Below, piece by piece: positions 1 through 12,492 of a stretch of 64,000 nt of DNA. The translations under genes were made by a program, and so were the position numbers. The first letter of the stretch is position 1; the number at the start of each line of letters is the position of its first letter. Under the pieces are notes generated by a model. That model worked only from the letters and a program-made list of their open reading frames with translations, had not been told where the DNA came from and made no database searches. Source of the stretch: Artemia franciscana (taxonomy: Eukaryota; Arthropoda; Branchiopoda; Anostraca; Artemiidae); the NCBI RefSeq assembly GCF_032884065.1, contig NC_088867.1, positions 23,690,281 to 23,754,280 of the forward strand. The letters run 5' to 3'.

Positions 1-144
1 CCTGCAAGAAATTTTACGCACCTTTGATCTTTATTCTGGTTAATAAGTGCAAAAGTTTCCTGCACTTATAAAAAAGCATCCTAATCTAACTAAACGGCCT
101 TTGTGTTTCACGAGCTGTTCTTAAAAAATTAGGACAAACAGTCA

Positions 145-1390
145 AACTTTAGCGTAAATACGAAAGTATTGAGGAAGGGCCAACCCCTTCATATACGGAA
201 TGATTTTATTTTATTTTTTAGTTTTAATGTTGATCCTCACTTTCATTTAAAAGATTTGTTTTTTCTTATTTAATTTCTGATCGTATTTCAAGTAATTCCA
301 GTAAATCTGGATCCCCCTCTATGTAAAATCCCTTCTACCTCGTAAAATTTACTTCCCAACAATTATATCCTCTCTGAAAATTACCCCTCCCCCCTCCGTA
401 AAATTTCTTGCTGATGGTTCGGCCTGAAAAGATGTCCGTAGTATACTTTCATCTAAAAAAAGACTCTAAGGTCTATTCGTTTTTCTGATGACTCTGGAAA
501 CTCCCATTCCAGGAATTTTCTACTGAAAATCCAAACATGCTGAAAATTTCTTCGGAATAGCTCTACGTGCAAAATTTAGTTGGCAAAGAGTAATTAAGAC
601 AAATAAAAAGAATTTCGTATGGAAATTCTGTCAAAACCACTTCTTTAAAATTTCCACCTGGAAATCCTCCTGAAACGAAAAATCCCCTAACCCCGAAAAA
701 TATATGTATACTTTCCAATAACTAATACTATCCGTAAATAATGGGCAACTTTTATAACTTTTTCCCTCGGGGGTACTAGGGGGTCATGTTATCTCCAAAA
801 GGATAGTTGGGACCTTTTAGCTATGCTGAACGAAATAGTTAAAGTATTTAAGTAAAATAAGTAATAAGTAAAGCTCGAACTCGAAATAGTTCGAGCGATT
901 TTAAAATCGCTCGAAAAAAAGGGCGCGCGAGGGGGGCTAGTCCAATCTTTTGGTCACTTAAAAATGAAACTAAAAATTTTCATTTCCGTTCAAATGACCC
1001 TTTTTTCAATATTCTAGGACATTGGTTTGATACGGTCACCCCTGAAAAAAAAAAACAAATAAAGACGCATCCATGATCTTCCTTCTTGCAAAAAATACGA
1101 AATTCCTCATTTTTGCATGTAGGAGCATAAATTTTCCACTGTAAGGTTCTCTGATACGCTGAATCTGATGGTGTGATTTCCATGAAAATTTGCTGACTTT
1201 TACGGGGTGTTTCACCTCTTTTTTGATTGTAAGGCGAATTTTCTCAGACTCATAGGCAACATTAAACCTAATGAATTTTATATATTTGGGATCGGCATAA
1301 TAAGCTGATTATTTTGAGGTATATTTTTATAGATTTTTGGTTGCTTCTAAGCTGTGTCGCTCCTTATTCACAGTTCGTTACCATGAACCG
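145..1390 (+). repeat. Dispersed repeat family R1, copy a
   Basis: This copy begins with the family head (a CTTTAGCGTAAA-like word, then a pyrimidine/purine stretch ending CCCCTTCATATACGG). It continues through the shared core (TCACCCCTG plus A-run near 1036, GATGGTGTGATTT near 1167) and ends at a hairpin at 1371-1390. The same order of blocks recurs at 8.0-9.15 kb and, with insertions, at 22.5-27.6 kb. No transposase is visible. Open frames inside it differ between copies and are not treated as genes. Confidence 0.6.
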
Positions 1391-1649
1391 CAATATTTTA
1401 TTGTCTTAATAGATCAAAAAATTAATTTTAAACACCTTTGCTACTCAGCTTTGATTTCTTATGCTGTCAGACATGCTGTCAGATCAATGTCTGGAGAGAG
1501 CAATTGATTTAAAGTCTTAAGTTATGTTTCATAGTTCTAAGTCGAAGCTGAATTTTTAGCCTTCCCGATGTATCTTTGAATTGAGTTGTATTCGTACAAA
1601 CTTAACTTTGTTGATAAACCATTCCCTATGAATCATTTTTTTTCACTAG

Positions 1650-1730
1650 TTAATATTACGGTTTGTAATTATTTGTATGAGTGCTACTGACCGAACTAAA
1701 GATCATAAATACCTACTGTTGCCAATTCAT
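1650..1730 (+). CDS. Candidate internal exon, unknown protein
   Basis: An 81-nt segment open in one frame (27 codons) has a pyrimidine-rich acceptor ending CACTAG just before it and a strong donor GTAAGT at 1731. It ends in phase 0 with the residues YLLLPIH. The exon at 2867 starts in phase 0, so the two can be joined without a frameshift. I do not recognise the protein. The call rests on splice signals and phase only; a chance open stretch of this size is possible. Confidence 0.33.
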
Positions 1731-2866
1731 GTAAGTTTTTTACAAAATTTTTCTGACAATTTTTAAGAGAGGAAAGTATGGGGCTCTGGCACAATGTTGA
1801 ACTCTTCAACATTGCGTTCTGACGAAAATATATCTCTAATAAATAACTGAAATTTTAAAACGAAAAATTGTGTTCGAAATAAGGCCTTTTGTTTTGGGTG
1901 CGATTATATTACATCGTAGAAAAATCCTGTACGAAAATGTTCTAATACGGTTGCAGAGAATACTATTTTCTAGTTTTTCTATAACTAGTTATAGAAAGAA
2001 ATGATTGTCAGGAAAATGAATGATTTTTAGTGTTTGTGCGTAATTGAGTGCTGATTTTAGAAAGATGAGACATTTATTGCAAAAAAATGCCCTGGAGGGC
2101 CAAATTTGAATTTTGGAGTCAATAAAAAAAAATTGGGAAAAACAACAAACCGTAAAAAAACCCGAAAACTAAAAGACTGGCAAAAGATGCCAAAATTAAA
2201 AATTACCAGACTGAAAAACTATTTGTTAGTTAATAATTAAAACTGGAAAACAGTAAAAATAACAAAGTTCTTTCAATAATAGAAAGTCTAATGTTTAATA
2301 ATAGAAAGAAAGCAATTGGTTGCAAAATGGATGCTTTTCAATGTTTGGCCTTAACTCAGTGCTAGTAACAGAAAGAAAACCTTCTAATAAATAGTTTCGT
2401 AATCCACATTGGCCTGTGAGAATCGGTTTTTATAAGGTCGACGAAAATTCTGAACGAAACAAGACTGATTAAGCCGGCCTGGGACTGCATCGATATTTCC
2501 AGAAAAGAACTGCTTCTGAATGAATGATTTTGCTATTATCAGCAAAGCTACCACGGCTAAAACTTATTTGCTGTAAATTGCCTGACGATCTTCGACCTTA
2601 AAAAAAGGCTTGGTATTAATGTAGCATAAGTCAAACTTCAGAAAATTATTTAAAAAGATACAACGTGGGGGAATTTTTGTGAATTTTTTTGGGTAGAAAT
2701 CTAAGATTCCTATTAACGCTTTTAGGTCAGGAAATTATACATGAATACCCCTTTATGTCGGTCATGCGGTGGATGTCCTCTGTTTACCTATGCGCAAAAG
2801 AATAGTTTAAGATAAATTCTTCTTTCAGCTTTAACAGCCATTTTATTTACTGATTTATTATTACAG

Positions 2867-2980
2867 GCATCAATGGATGAGAGTGGGTTAGGTGCGCCTA
2901 GCTGGTGGCTAGAAGGTGAAGACCAAGCAGAAGCCGAAGAAGACGACGTTGAAGATGGAGAGGAAGAATCTGACGAATAG
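2867..2980 (+). CDS. Terminal exon with acidic C-terminus, unknown protein
   Basis: After an acceptor (TTATTATTACAG ending at 2866) the frame encodes 37 residues and stops at TAG 2978-2980. The peptide contains APSWWLEGE, then a strongly acidic tail rich in E and D ending EEESDE. The biased composition and clean acceptor suggest a real last exon of a gene entering from the left, probably with the exon at 1650-1730 upstream. No AATAAA is obvious just downstream. The protein is not identified; acidic tails occur in many nuclear and chaperone proteins and are not diagnostic. Confidence 0.5.
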   Translation, partial: ASMDESGLGAPSWWLEGEDQAEAEEDDVEDGEEESDE

Positions 2981-3505
2981 GAAAACTAAAGTGTTCTTAA
3001 ATAGCTAAACTGTTGAAAAAGAAACTATTTTTTAAGTAAAATCACAGAATTACTTAGGAATTTCCTGGTTATCTGTCTTCAATTGTTCTGTCCTTTTTTA
3101 TTTAGAAAACTTAGGCACAAGTTTTAATCAAACTGATTGCAGACCTGAAAAATGCATAGTTGACATAAAAGTATATCTAGTAGGTTAAGAACCACAGTGC
3201 TGTAAATAGAAAGGTGAGCTCGGTCTGATATTTCCAAGAAGAATTTGAGGTCCAGTTTATAAAAATTTGGCTTTCAGACTTTATTGGCTAATTCAGGAGG
3301 ATACTGAGTCAATTAGTCCAGAGCAAAAGACTTGCATATGTTCTTAGGTCAGTCCTAATCATGTTCCTGCTTTCACAATTTCTCTTGGCGATAGTTAGTT
3401 TCAGTCGTTATTTCAGAAGAGAAGTAAAATCACCTACAGTTTTAAATGCTACATAATATAAAAATTAAACAAAACGAATTATTCTAAAAATTCCTATATT
3501 GACAT

Positions 3506-3830
3506 CACTAGTCCGTACGCACATAGTATGTTTTGATTTAGTTTAACTTTCCTCTCAACATTTCCTTATATGTTTATTTCAGTTAGTAGCACTCGCTGCA
3601 GAAATAGTAGTTTTAGTGATAGTATTAGTAGTAGCTGCGGTAGCAGTAGAAGCAGTGGTAGTTGTAGATATTGCCTTTTTGGTCAATTGATCACCTCCTG
3701 AAAGTTCATTATTAATATACTCAGTCATTCCTGAGTTATGCTCTTTTGACAAACTGTATACACATAACTTGTTGTGATTTAGTTTTACACTCCCCTCAAC
3801 ATTCCCTGAAAGTCTCACCTTAATTCCTTT
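3506..3830. repeat. Imperfect duplication around a TAG/CAG-type microsatellite
   Basis: An AGT/AGC-rich imperfect trinucleotide tract lies at about 3586-3672. It is flanked by two related blocks (about 3506-3575 and 3755-3825), each reading like TTTGATTTAGTTT...CTCAACATT. The minus-strand frame through the tract gives low-complexity S/T/A residues and is not a credible gene. Confidence 0.5.
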
Positions 3831-3889
3831 TGTATCTTGGGAAAATAGAAGTCAAACATGCCTATCTTTTCTCAATAGCGTATACTGTT

Positions 3890-4570
3890 TGTAAACAATG
3901 AACAAATTCCCTAACTTACAGCCCTTACCCTGAGGCGTCGAGGATGGGCTTGACATCCCCAAGTGCATAATTGCTATACCTTTCAGCAATGCTGAGAAAA
4001 CAGATGTCTCAAACCTTTGTTTGGATGTTTTTGGGGAAATGAAAGGGTTGAGGGAGGGGGGCTGGTTGCTCTTAAATTGCTTTGACAATTAAAAGGGCAC
4101 TAAAACTTCCAGTTTCAAATCAAATGAGCCCCATCTTACGTTTATACCGCCATCTTATATGCTCCCCAGGGCATAACTTACAGCCCTTGCCCCATGGCTT
4201 TGGCGGGTTGTGTCAAACCTGGAGGTATTGCTATATGTTATTTGGACTATTTAAAACAAAATGGCTAACTCACAATTCCAAGCAAATACGTCTTGTGAAA
4301 AGAGGGGTAGTTGGGGCGGAGGCTAGTTGATATCTATCACTTTTGATTCTTAAATGGGAACTAAAACTTCTAATTTTCAACCAGATGACCTACCTCTAAA
4401 ATTGATACAACCATCTCTTCCATAAAAACTTTAAATGCTCCCATGCCATAACTTAACACCCTTGCCCCCAGACTCTGGTGGTTTGTATCAACCCCAAAGC
4501 CTTGTTATTTGATCTTTGGACTATTCTGAATAAAATGGTTATTCAGAATAGCAGTGTCAACGACTTTTGT
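3890..4570 (+). repeat. R1-family core, duplicated in tandem
   Basis: Two to three successive units of about 280 bp share the order ACTTACAGCCCTTGCCCC, a TTGGACTATT word, an AAATGGCTAA-like word and an AACTAAAACTTC-like word. The same blocks occur in R1 copies at 8.5 and 23.0 kb. No coding capacity is inferred. Confidence 0.5.
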
Positions 4571-6494
4571 ACAGTCACGTACATACACATACAGTGATGT
4601 TTTTTTTTTTTTTTTCACAAGAAGATCATTACAATTCACAGACATTGACTTTCTCTTTTGATTATAACGGCTCCTATGCTCCATGTCAACTATTGCTACT
4701 AACAACTCACCAAGCCACCTGAGGTCATCAAAACTACGCACGCTTTCCTCCATCCGAATCTATTCAAAGCCTCCCTCTATATTCTCTTTGGAGGTTCCCA
4801 TTTTCCTTAAATTACTTGATATTAAATTACCTTACAAATAATTTGATTTTTCAGATGAAAAAAAAAAAAATCATCCGCAGTCTAGTCCTGTCGAGAAACT
4901 AAAAACGAAGCTGTCTTCTTTATCTTGAGTCAGTGATGTATTTTGGTTAGTCTCTGTTTTGATAGGAATGACGTCAATTGGGAAAGATTTCAATTAGAAT
5001 TGAGCCAGTTTAACTCTGCTTCCCTTCTAAGGAAATGAACCACCGGAGAAGAGAGGGGACGGCCCGACGAGCTGAATATCCGTTTTTTTGTATTGCTCAT
5101 TGTTTCATAAGTTGCAGGGCAAAAAAGCCAGCTTGTGTCTAGACAAGCATATCAAACTTGGGATTGGTTAAAAAAATATTCCTGGGCTGAATAATCTGTA
5201 ATTCCTTCAGGCCATTGACTGGCTTAGTCAGGTACTATTATTCGGTATTTAACAAAGCAGCTGAAATCCTTTACCCATCAACGCAACTTGCTTGCAGAAA
5301 AATAATTTATCCACTAGCTATAGCCGTTGCCTGTTTAAACGGGTGAAGAGCCCTAATGACAGCTTCCCCAAGGGACCACCCATTGCTGTGAAGTGGAGTG
5401 AAGTTCGAGCTCTCTGGTTTTAGCTTCACAAATGTTTCGGTTTAAGAAGGCGCGCAATGGCTCTTTCCGGGTACAATATATTTCTATAAATCTATAAATT
5501 TACTTACTAAGGAAATATTCAAGAAGGCTTACTATAAGTGTTAAAAGGCTTACGTAACAAATAAGACTTCGATATTTTGAACAATATTTGGTGCGATGTT
5601 ACGAATGAGATTAAAAATTATTTGCATGATCTATTATAAAAGAGATATATACAGAGGGACTAATTTGGTTGGAGTTGGCAGAAAATTCCTTTGTGAAATG
5701 GAATTTGAGACATTTTCGTAATAGTCTTCATTGACACCCAGTTTGGCTTTAGGAAAGGGAGAGAATGCTATAAAAAGATTGTTGTACTTATATTATTAAT
5801 TGAGAAATTGTGTGAGACCCCTTTAGTCCCGAGTGTTATAAATTATGAATAGATAGATATTTTTACAGAGTATCCTAATAATAGGCTCATTATAGTCTGA
5901 AGCAATTGATTAACTGTTTAATTATTGAGATTCGTGAACTCACTAGTTAACTTTGATTTACTAAATTTTATGCTATCAGAGCATTTGAGCGTGATTTTCA
6001 ACAAAATCAGAACACACATATGCATGCAGGCTCTTTAAAAGTTGTATTAGAAACAGTTCAGGAATGTCTTGGAGTATTAAGTTGAACCTTTTGTTTATGT
6101 TGAACTATTGAAAAGGTAGTTTGTGCGTACTGCTGCTACTTATATTACTGCTGCGTGCTGCCACTTCTACCACTATCACTACTGAGGCTAATGGTATTAA
6201 GGTGAACAGGGAATTTTTTCTCTAGACAGTGGAACCTTTACCCGAAATGAATATTTCAACCTATATCCAAGGGCCGTCCCGAAAAAAAAAAAAAAAAAAA
6301 AAAAAAAGAAAACTCACATTAAAATATGACCATTAAAACAAATTCTTTTAAAACAGTCCTGGCGCTCTCATTTCAGCGAAGTTCAGCCAGGACTTGTTCA
6401 TCCAGTAAAGAGAAAAAAGGCAATTCATTCAAGTGAAGTAAAAATCATTAAAAAAAAACTTTCATTGCTAATCTTGCCTTTTTATCAGCTAGTA
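4571..6494. other. No gene recognised
   Basis: There are short A/T runs, a 26-A run at about 6282-6307, and a CTG/CTA-rich stretch near 6130-6190. I see no conserved frame or bounded exon here. Confidence 0.4.
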
Positions 6495-6830
6495 TTAAAG
6501 GTCTTTCTGTAACAGGATCAGTGGTAGCCTATCGTCTACTAGTTTTGTAATATAATTTGTTAAGTCATTATTGATTAAATTTGTGTACAAAGTATTTAGT
6601 GAGTACTCCCCCAGATCCCTATGTAAAGAAATATTATCATTTATTTTGAATTTAATTGCAATTGCTTCTCGAACAATCTGTTTCATGCCACAGTCATTGC
6701 TAATAAGGGAGGTTCACAGTCATTGCTAATTCCAAAAGTATATCATGTCTGTGGTTGTCAAAAACATGGCTGCTTAAAGCAGAATCAAAAGAAATATTAA
6801 AACTGCAAGAACTTAAAGCTTTGGATACGT
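6495..6830 (-). pseudogene. Penelope-like element relic (C-terminal end)
   Basis: The minus strand reads SSHVFDNHRHDI and then, after interruptions, REAIAIKFK with a NISLHRDLGEYSL-like block. This order (an H...D...H segment, then REAI, then N-x-RD-x-G) resembles the end of the GIY-YIG endonuclease region of Penelope-like retroelements. The frame is interrupted by stops near 6690-6730. No reverse transcriptase is visible nearby, so this is a short decayed 3' fragment. The assignment is from motif order only. Confidence 0.4.
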
Positions 6831-7959
6831 TATTTTTATGTTTTTGCAGTCGTTTTTCTAATTCTGATGATTTTTACCTATGGTTGCACGCAGGGGGGAG
6901 GGACATGGTCCCCTGGAAACTTGAGAATATGAAGTAATTATTAGAAAAGCGAAGGAAAGAGTGGAGAATAGGTAAAAACCCTTGAAAAAACGTCTGTTGC
7001 CTCGTTAATGGCTGCCTGGCAATAGATTTTGACCCCTTAATAAGGAAAGTATAAGTTTTAGTTTGTGATTGAGTGACCCGTTTCAGCTTTTCATAAACAT
7101 ATTTTCTACATGATTTGGCTCGAGTAACAAAAAATATCAAATTCTTCATAGCAATGAATGGTACATAAATAACGATCCTTGTCAATATTGAAAGTATAAG
7201 AGCCTAGCTATTGATAACATTCAATCAAAGAATCAGATTTTAATGGTGATCCTAAATATTTACTTGTTTATTAGTAATTAGTGTAGTTATTAGTAGACAA
7301 GAAAGTTCGTAAAATTATAGAAAACACAAGGAAAACACCTTCATAAGGGGCAGTTTCGGTAAAAAAAAAATGCTGTCAGCTCCTGCTTGCAGTGCAAGAG
7401 TACCCAAGAGCTGATATATGAAGCCACTATAATCAGAAATGATTCCCCTAAACGGAAAACTGGGAATTTCTGTATTTTTCCCCTGAAGCTATACGTTTTA
7501 TTGTGTTTTATCATCATTTTTTTCAGGAGTAATTGTGTTTATAAAATTGTCACTTTGAAAAAGATTGAGTTTTTGTACAGTTATGAAGTATAAAAGTATC
7601 AAAATATTGGTTTTTGTTATTTACAATTGAATTAAAAAATGTATTCCATTTTCTTAATCTTAGGTTTAATATTTTACTTTGAACAAACTACTTTGATAAT
7701 ACGTTACTTTTTATAACACTGAGTCTGAAGAAATGAAATATTTTGGTGTTTGATAACTGAATTCAAAACTATCGATATTGTTAAAAAATATCTGTCAAAT
7801 CTTCGGTATTGCTCAACAGAACTGGATGCTGGGTTTTTGTAAGTAGGCTATTGTTTCGTTTATTTTTGAAATTACTTACTTTTTTCCATTTTTATTTACT
7901 TTTACTGTAATTGGCATACTTTCCATAGCCTCTAGAAAAAAAATTATCTTTAAGCTTCA
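6831..7959. other. No gene recognised
   Basis: A/T-rich DNA with short open frames of biased composition. No splice-bounded exon or family motif seen. Confidence 0.4.
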
Positions 7960-8195
7960 TTAAGTAAAAAAAAAATTTCAGCTGAAAGTAAGGAGCAACA
8001 TAAAAAATAAAATGTTCGTTACGTATATGAGGGGGTTGTCACATCCTCAACACCTCGCTCTTCATGCTACAGCTTTTTGTCACTTTAGAAAAGAGAGGAG
8101 CTAAGGAAGGGGCAGCCCCTTCTTGTATACGTAATAATTTCTTTTTGTTTTAGTTTTCAATGTTGCTCCTTACTTTCAGTTGAAAAAAAACGATT
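7960..8195. repeat. Head-to-head palindrome at R1 start
   Basis: The left arm (about 7965-8075) read on the minus strand matches the right arm (about 8090-8190). Both carry the series GCTCCTTACTTTCAG, an A/T run, TACGTAT, a G/C-rich CCCCT block, and CTC(G)CTCTT. The loop is 20-30 bp. The same arrangement recurs at 21.23-21.35 kb and 22.53-22.70 kb. Confidence 0.6.
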
Positions 8196-9146
8196 TTTTT
8201 TATTTGATCTGTGGTCATTTTTTTAGTAACACTAGGATACCTGGCTCCACCTCCACTGAAAAGTCCCCTCCCTGCAGATATATCCTCTGGATAAGAGAAA
8301 GCAAGCCTAATAAAGAAATTTCGTATAGGAATTCTGACAAATTCACCCACTGTAAAATTTCCCCTGAAAAGTCCATTCCCTGGACAATTCCCTCTCCGTG
8401 GAAAGTTCTTTGCTCGTAAAATCCTCCCAGCAGAAAATTTGTCCTCCCCTCCGCACCAGAAAAATGTATGTATACTACCCAGTAACAAATAAAACGATAA
8501 GTAAATTTTATATCTTAGAAACCGTTACCCAGGGGCTGTAGAGGTTCAATTTATCTTTAATGATATAGTTATTGGGCTTTTCAACTATCCGGAGGAGAAA
8601 TCTATCTCAAAGTTTTGATCAGACAATTTTGGGGAAAAAGTGGTATGGGAGAGGGCCTAGTTGCCCTCCAATTTTTGTTACTTGAAAAGGGCCGTAGTAC
8701 TTATCATTTCCATTAGAATGAGCCCTCTTTTTACGTTTTTGGCCCTCTGGATCGAGACAATCACCATTGAAAAAAAAATAACAAAGAAACCAATAAACAC
8801 ACATCTCTGATCTTTCTTCTGCACAAATTACTAAATTCCAAATTTTTTTCAGATATTAGTTTGAAACCTCTTCAATAAGGTTGTTTGATACTCTGAATCC
8901 GACAGTGCGATTTTCATTAAAATTCTGTGACTTCGAGGGGGTTTCTTCCCTTTTTCTGAAAATCAGACAAATTTTTTCATGCTCGTAGCTTTTAATGGGT
9001 AATACTAAACTTAATGAAACTTATATATTTGTAATCAGCATATTAAGCCAATTCTTTTGATATACCTATTGGTATGAAAATTCGGTTGTTAAATTTTCGG
9101 TTGCTATTGAGCTGAGTCACTCCTTACAGTTTGTTACCATAAACTG
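8090..9146 (+). repeat. R1 copy c, near full length
   Basis: It has head, core and tail in the same order as the copy at 145-1390, ending with a hairpin CAGTTTGT-TACC-ATAAACTG at 9127-9146. Frames are not conserved with the other copies. Confidence 0.6.
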
Positions 9147-9329
9147 TTTAATTATCCATGAAAGTCCAAACAGATATCACTGAAATATTGATTATTTTTT
9201 CTGCGTTACCAAAAGTATTGTATTCATAAAACTTTACAGTTTCATGATATGTAACTAAACAAATAGAAAATATTTTTCAAATAAAGTAAGTAGCAAGTTT
9301 ATAAATTAAAACAAATATAAATAATTACT

Positions 9330-9605
9330 CTGTACATAGGGGGGACTGCTCCCTTCTCATAACCTTGCTCATTAAAAAAAGTTTTTTAGTACTTTGAAAA
9401 ACATTATCTTGCCAATTGCAATTCTTAGAAATTTGAAAAAAAAAACAAACTTCACAGTAAAGAGTTAAGAGCTAAAAAGGAGACAGCCCCCTTCATATAA
9501 AGAAAAATTTGCTCAAATATGTTTCAAATCTGTTCCTTGCTTTCATTAGAAAAACTCTTTTTTTTTTTTTAATTTCTGATTGTATTCCAAATCATATCCA
9601 GGCCT
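9330..9605 (+). repeat. R1 head fragment
   Basis: A diverged head palindrome (ATAGGGGGGACTGCTCCC and, 100 bp later, GACAGCCCCCTTCATAT) is followed by the TTGCTTTCATTAG block and A/T runs, then homology is lost. It is a truncated copy. Confidence 0.45.
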
Positions 9606-10564
9606 ATCCTAGATTTTAACTTAAAGTACCGGATTAATCGCTTTTAGAACGTTTAAATCTGTAATGTACGTTAGTTAGAACCGTCTTACGTCTAAATTTG
9701 TAACATAAATTTTGGATAAAATATGAATATACTTAAAAACTGAAGTGAATAGTGATTTTGGTAAAAAATTCTTTATTAATATTACTACCAGAGAATTTCA
9801 GTTCAATGAAAAGGAGTAAAATTCTTAGTGTTGATGTAAATTATGTGGTATTTCTTATTTTTATGTAACTGAAGCCATCACAACCTCTACAAGCGAATTT
9901 TGTTATCGATAAATACATTATATACATTTCTATAAATATTTTTAAGTACTTAATACAAATAGAAAAAAGAAAATAACACCATTTGAAATTGCTGAAAACT
10001 AAGTTACTAAAAGTATTTATCATCTTAAAGAAATACCCCGGTGGAGCTGACAATGACCTGCTTTGCCTTTTCCATCTCTGTGCTGGTAAATATGGGAATG
10101 TAGCATTTTAGCTTTATAGAGGAACAATTCAATTTATTCCTAATCCTGCCCTACCTCTTTTAATAGTTAACTGATATCTCATGAAGAGTAAGCAGTTTGT
10201 CCATTAAAATGTTATTTTTAGGAATCTACCCTGCCCTTACCCTAAATAATTACTCACCCCTTCTCATTATAGCTGATACGTAATTACAATTACCAAACGT
10301 AGTCTAATTTCATTACAAATAAGGCAAATCAACTTGGTTGAATCCAGTACTATCACCATGTGGTATTAATTCTTTTTCAAATGGGAAGCTTAAAATATAG
10401 CTATTGATACTTTCAAATCAATTTTTTTCTCGCAATTTTAAACTGATTGCAAATTCGTCCACTTTGGGATAAAGTCGTAGTTTGGTTTCCTTAAATGGTA
10501 GAAAACAAGACTTTCCCCTGACCTAATATCTGTATTGTCTCTTAAAAAAAGCTTTAAATTCACA

Positions 10565-10715
10565 TTTGATTGAACTCCATTGGTTTGATACAATCACCCC
10601 TGGGAAAAAAACAAAATAAATAAACAAGTATCGATAATGTTTCTTCTGAAAAAAAGTGAAATTCGACAACTTGAAGATTGGAGCGTGAAACCTCTATGGT
10701 TTTCTTTCTGGTGAG
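10565..10715 (+). repeat. R1 core fragment
   Basis: It shares the block TTTGATACAATCACCCCTGG plus A-run plus AAACAAGTATC with the R1 core. The neighbouring sequence is unrelated. Confidence 0.4.
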
Positions 10716-10727
10716 TCAGTTTATTGA

Positions 10728-10913
10728 ATGCTAGCATTTACTGGGATCTTTATTGTCGCTTTGCTGTGTCTTGGGTCGCTTGGGTCTGGGGTCTTTTACT
10801 GGGTCTTTATTGTCGCTTTGCTTTTGCTTCTTTCGGGGCTTGTTGGTACTTTTGGTTTGATTTTGAAGGTGATTGGAGCATCTTCAAAGCTTACTCAGCA
10901 AGAAAAGCATTAA
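10728..10913 (+). CDS. Small hydrophobic open frame, doubtful
   Basis: ATG at 10728 opens a 61-codon frame with two hydrophobic stretches and an internal repeat (IFIVALL then VFIVALLLLL). The repeat comes from an imperfect DNA duplication (a CTTTATTGTCGCTTTGCT-type word twice, about 59 bp apart). Such a duplication in T/G-rich DNA can produce a membrane-like peptide by chance. There is no family resemblance and no splice context. Confidence 0.15.
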   Translation: MLAFTGIFIVALLCLGSLGSGVFYWVFIVALLLLLSGLVGTFGLILKVIGASSKLTQQEKH

Positions 10914-11873
10914 TCCCACCTACTAAATCCTTCAGTTTAAGTGATTTTACTCCTAGCGAGTGCAACAACGCTTGCGTTAGCTGACCGACCCTGTTCTGCT
11001 TGCTTAGTCAATGAATTGACACTAGGATGCATATTCACTGACCTTTTGGCTGAATTTTCAAATTGTCAAAAGAATGTTGTATTGGCAACTTTGCAAAGCC
11101 AAGGACAAAGCAAATTCGAAACTTGGAAACGTTGACATCTTATCACCAATTAAAAAACACATAAACATAATAGAGTACTGAGGTAAGGTACTATAATATA
11201 GCACTTTATGGTCTTTAATAATGAAAATAACACAATAGAATTGGGTAAAACGTCTTTGATACAATTTGGGGCATTAATATACAATTTAAATTTCAAAATA
11301 ACACATTGGGCTTGTTGATCAATAATATTCACTGAGTAAGCTTCGCGTTACCTCAGTAGTGTTTGTTTTGTACATTTGCTTCGGTTGTCTGGCCTGTATG
11401 AGTTCTTCAAAATAATGCTGTTCATTTTTTGGTTGATCTGCAATCCCAGGATTTGGTGCAGAATGTCTTGGAGTGAATAAGGATATCCTACTACTAGCCC
11501 TTGGGCTATAAGAGTTAGCCCCTATGCACTTTGTTCATTTTTAGGCTACATCATGGTGTAATCCTTTCATGTTTTTACATTTTAGTTAATTTAAGATCCA
11601 TGATCCACAATTTATGACACTCAATCTTCTAGAGAGATTAATATTCCATTGATTGTTTCAACCTGGTTGACATTTTCTGTGCTTCATAGAGGGATTAGAA
11701 ATTAAAATCAGCTACATCAGAGTTTTAGAAATAGCTATGATAGGCTATTTCTATTTTTAGGAGAAACATAAAAGAAATCCTTTTTACTAAGTATGAATTT
11801 TAGTTCTTTTGTTCTTGTTTTTTTGGATGGGGGTGTGTGTGTGTGTGTAAATGTATAATTAAGGGTAAATTTT

Positions 11874-12492
11874 GGTAAAATTCTAGTTAATTGACCTCTT
11901 GCTATTTCAGAAAGGGTTTAGGTTAGGAAAATGAAACTTTTGGGGATGAATATACTGACTGAAGTATTTCTCAGGAAGGTATTTTGAAGCAACTACCTCC
12001 CATTCTTCTCCCTCCAGAGGGCCCTGACCTTTAAAAATATGTGTGTTATAAAAGTGAAACCTTGCAAAATAGATCTTCTGCTTAATTGAATTTCAACAAA
12101 ATTGTTTTCAGTTTCAGAAATTTGCTCAATTCCATTTTATAATGTTTTAAATATATGAAAATACATTTCCTAAATTTTGAAACAAAAAACATTGATATGG
12201 CTCAAAATTCTGCTCAAATAACAGGAATTGTATTTTCAGAACTAAAGGCTAAGAAAAAGCAACTAGTAAGTGAAAATTTAGGTAAAATGTTGTTTTGTCA
12301 AAATTTCAATAGGTATAGGCCTGTCATGTAGGCAAATTTCAGGGTCCTCTAGAGAGAGAAGGGGTGGAGGTGGGTACTTTAAAATACCTTCCTGGGACAT
12401 ACTTTACCCTGTAGCCCCATCCCTGAAAGTTTCATTTTGCTAACTTAAACCCTTTCTGAGATAGTAAGAAGTCAATTAACTAGAATTTTACC
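11874..12492. mobile_element. Foldback/MITE-like element, unit 1
   Basis: The ends are inverted repeats: GGTAAAATTCTAGTTAATTG at 11874 reappears inverted, ending at 12492, and the match continues with mismatches for over 150 bp (AGGAAAATGAAACTTT against AAAGTTTCATTTTGC). The centre has no open frame. The structure fits a non-autonomous DNA transposon with long terminal inverted repeats. I could not define a target duplication. Confidence 0.65.

Noticed and set aside
4082-4330. Open frame of 82 codons
   Set aside because: It lies in R1 core DNA, is not conserved in other R1 copies, and has no splice context.
8150-8488. 112-codon minus-strand frame
   Set aside because: Falls inside R1 copy c; frames at the same place in other copies are broken.
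10941-11135. 64-codon frame resembling a secreted Cys-containing peptide
   Set aside because: It has no ATG (GTG start with a stop just before) and no acceptor; hydrophobic N-terminus is probably chance.
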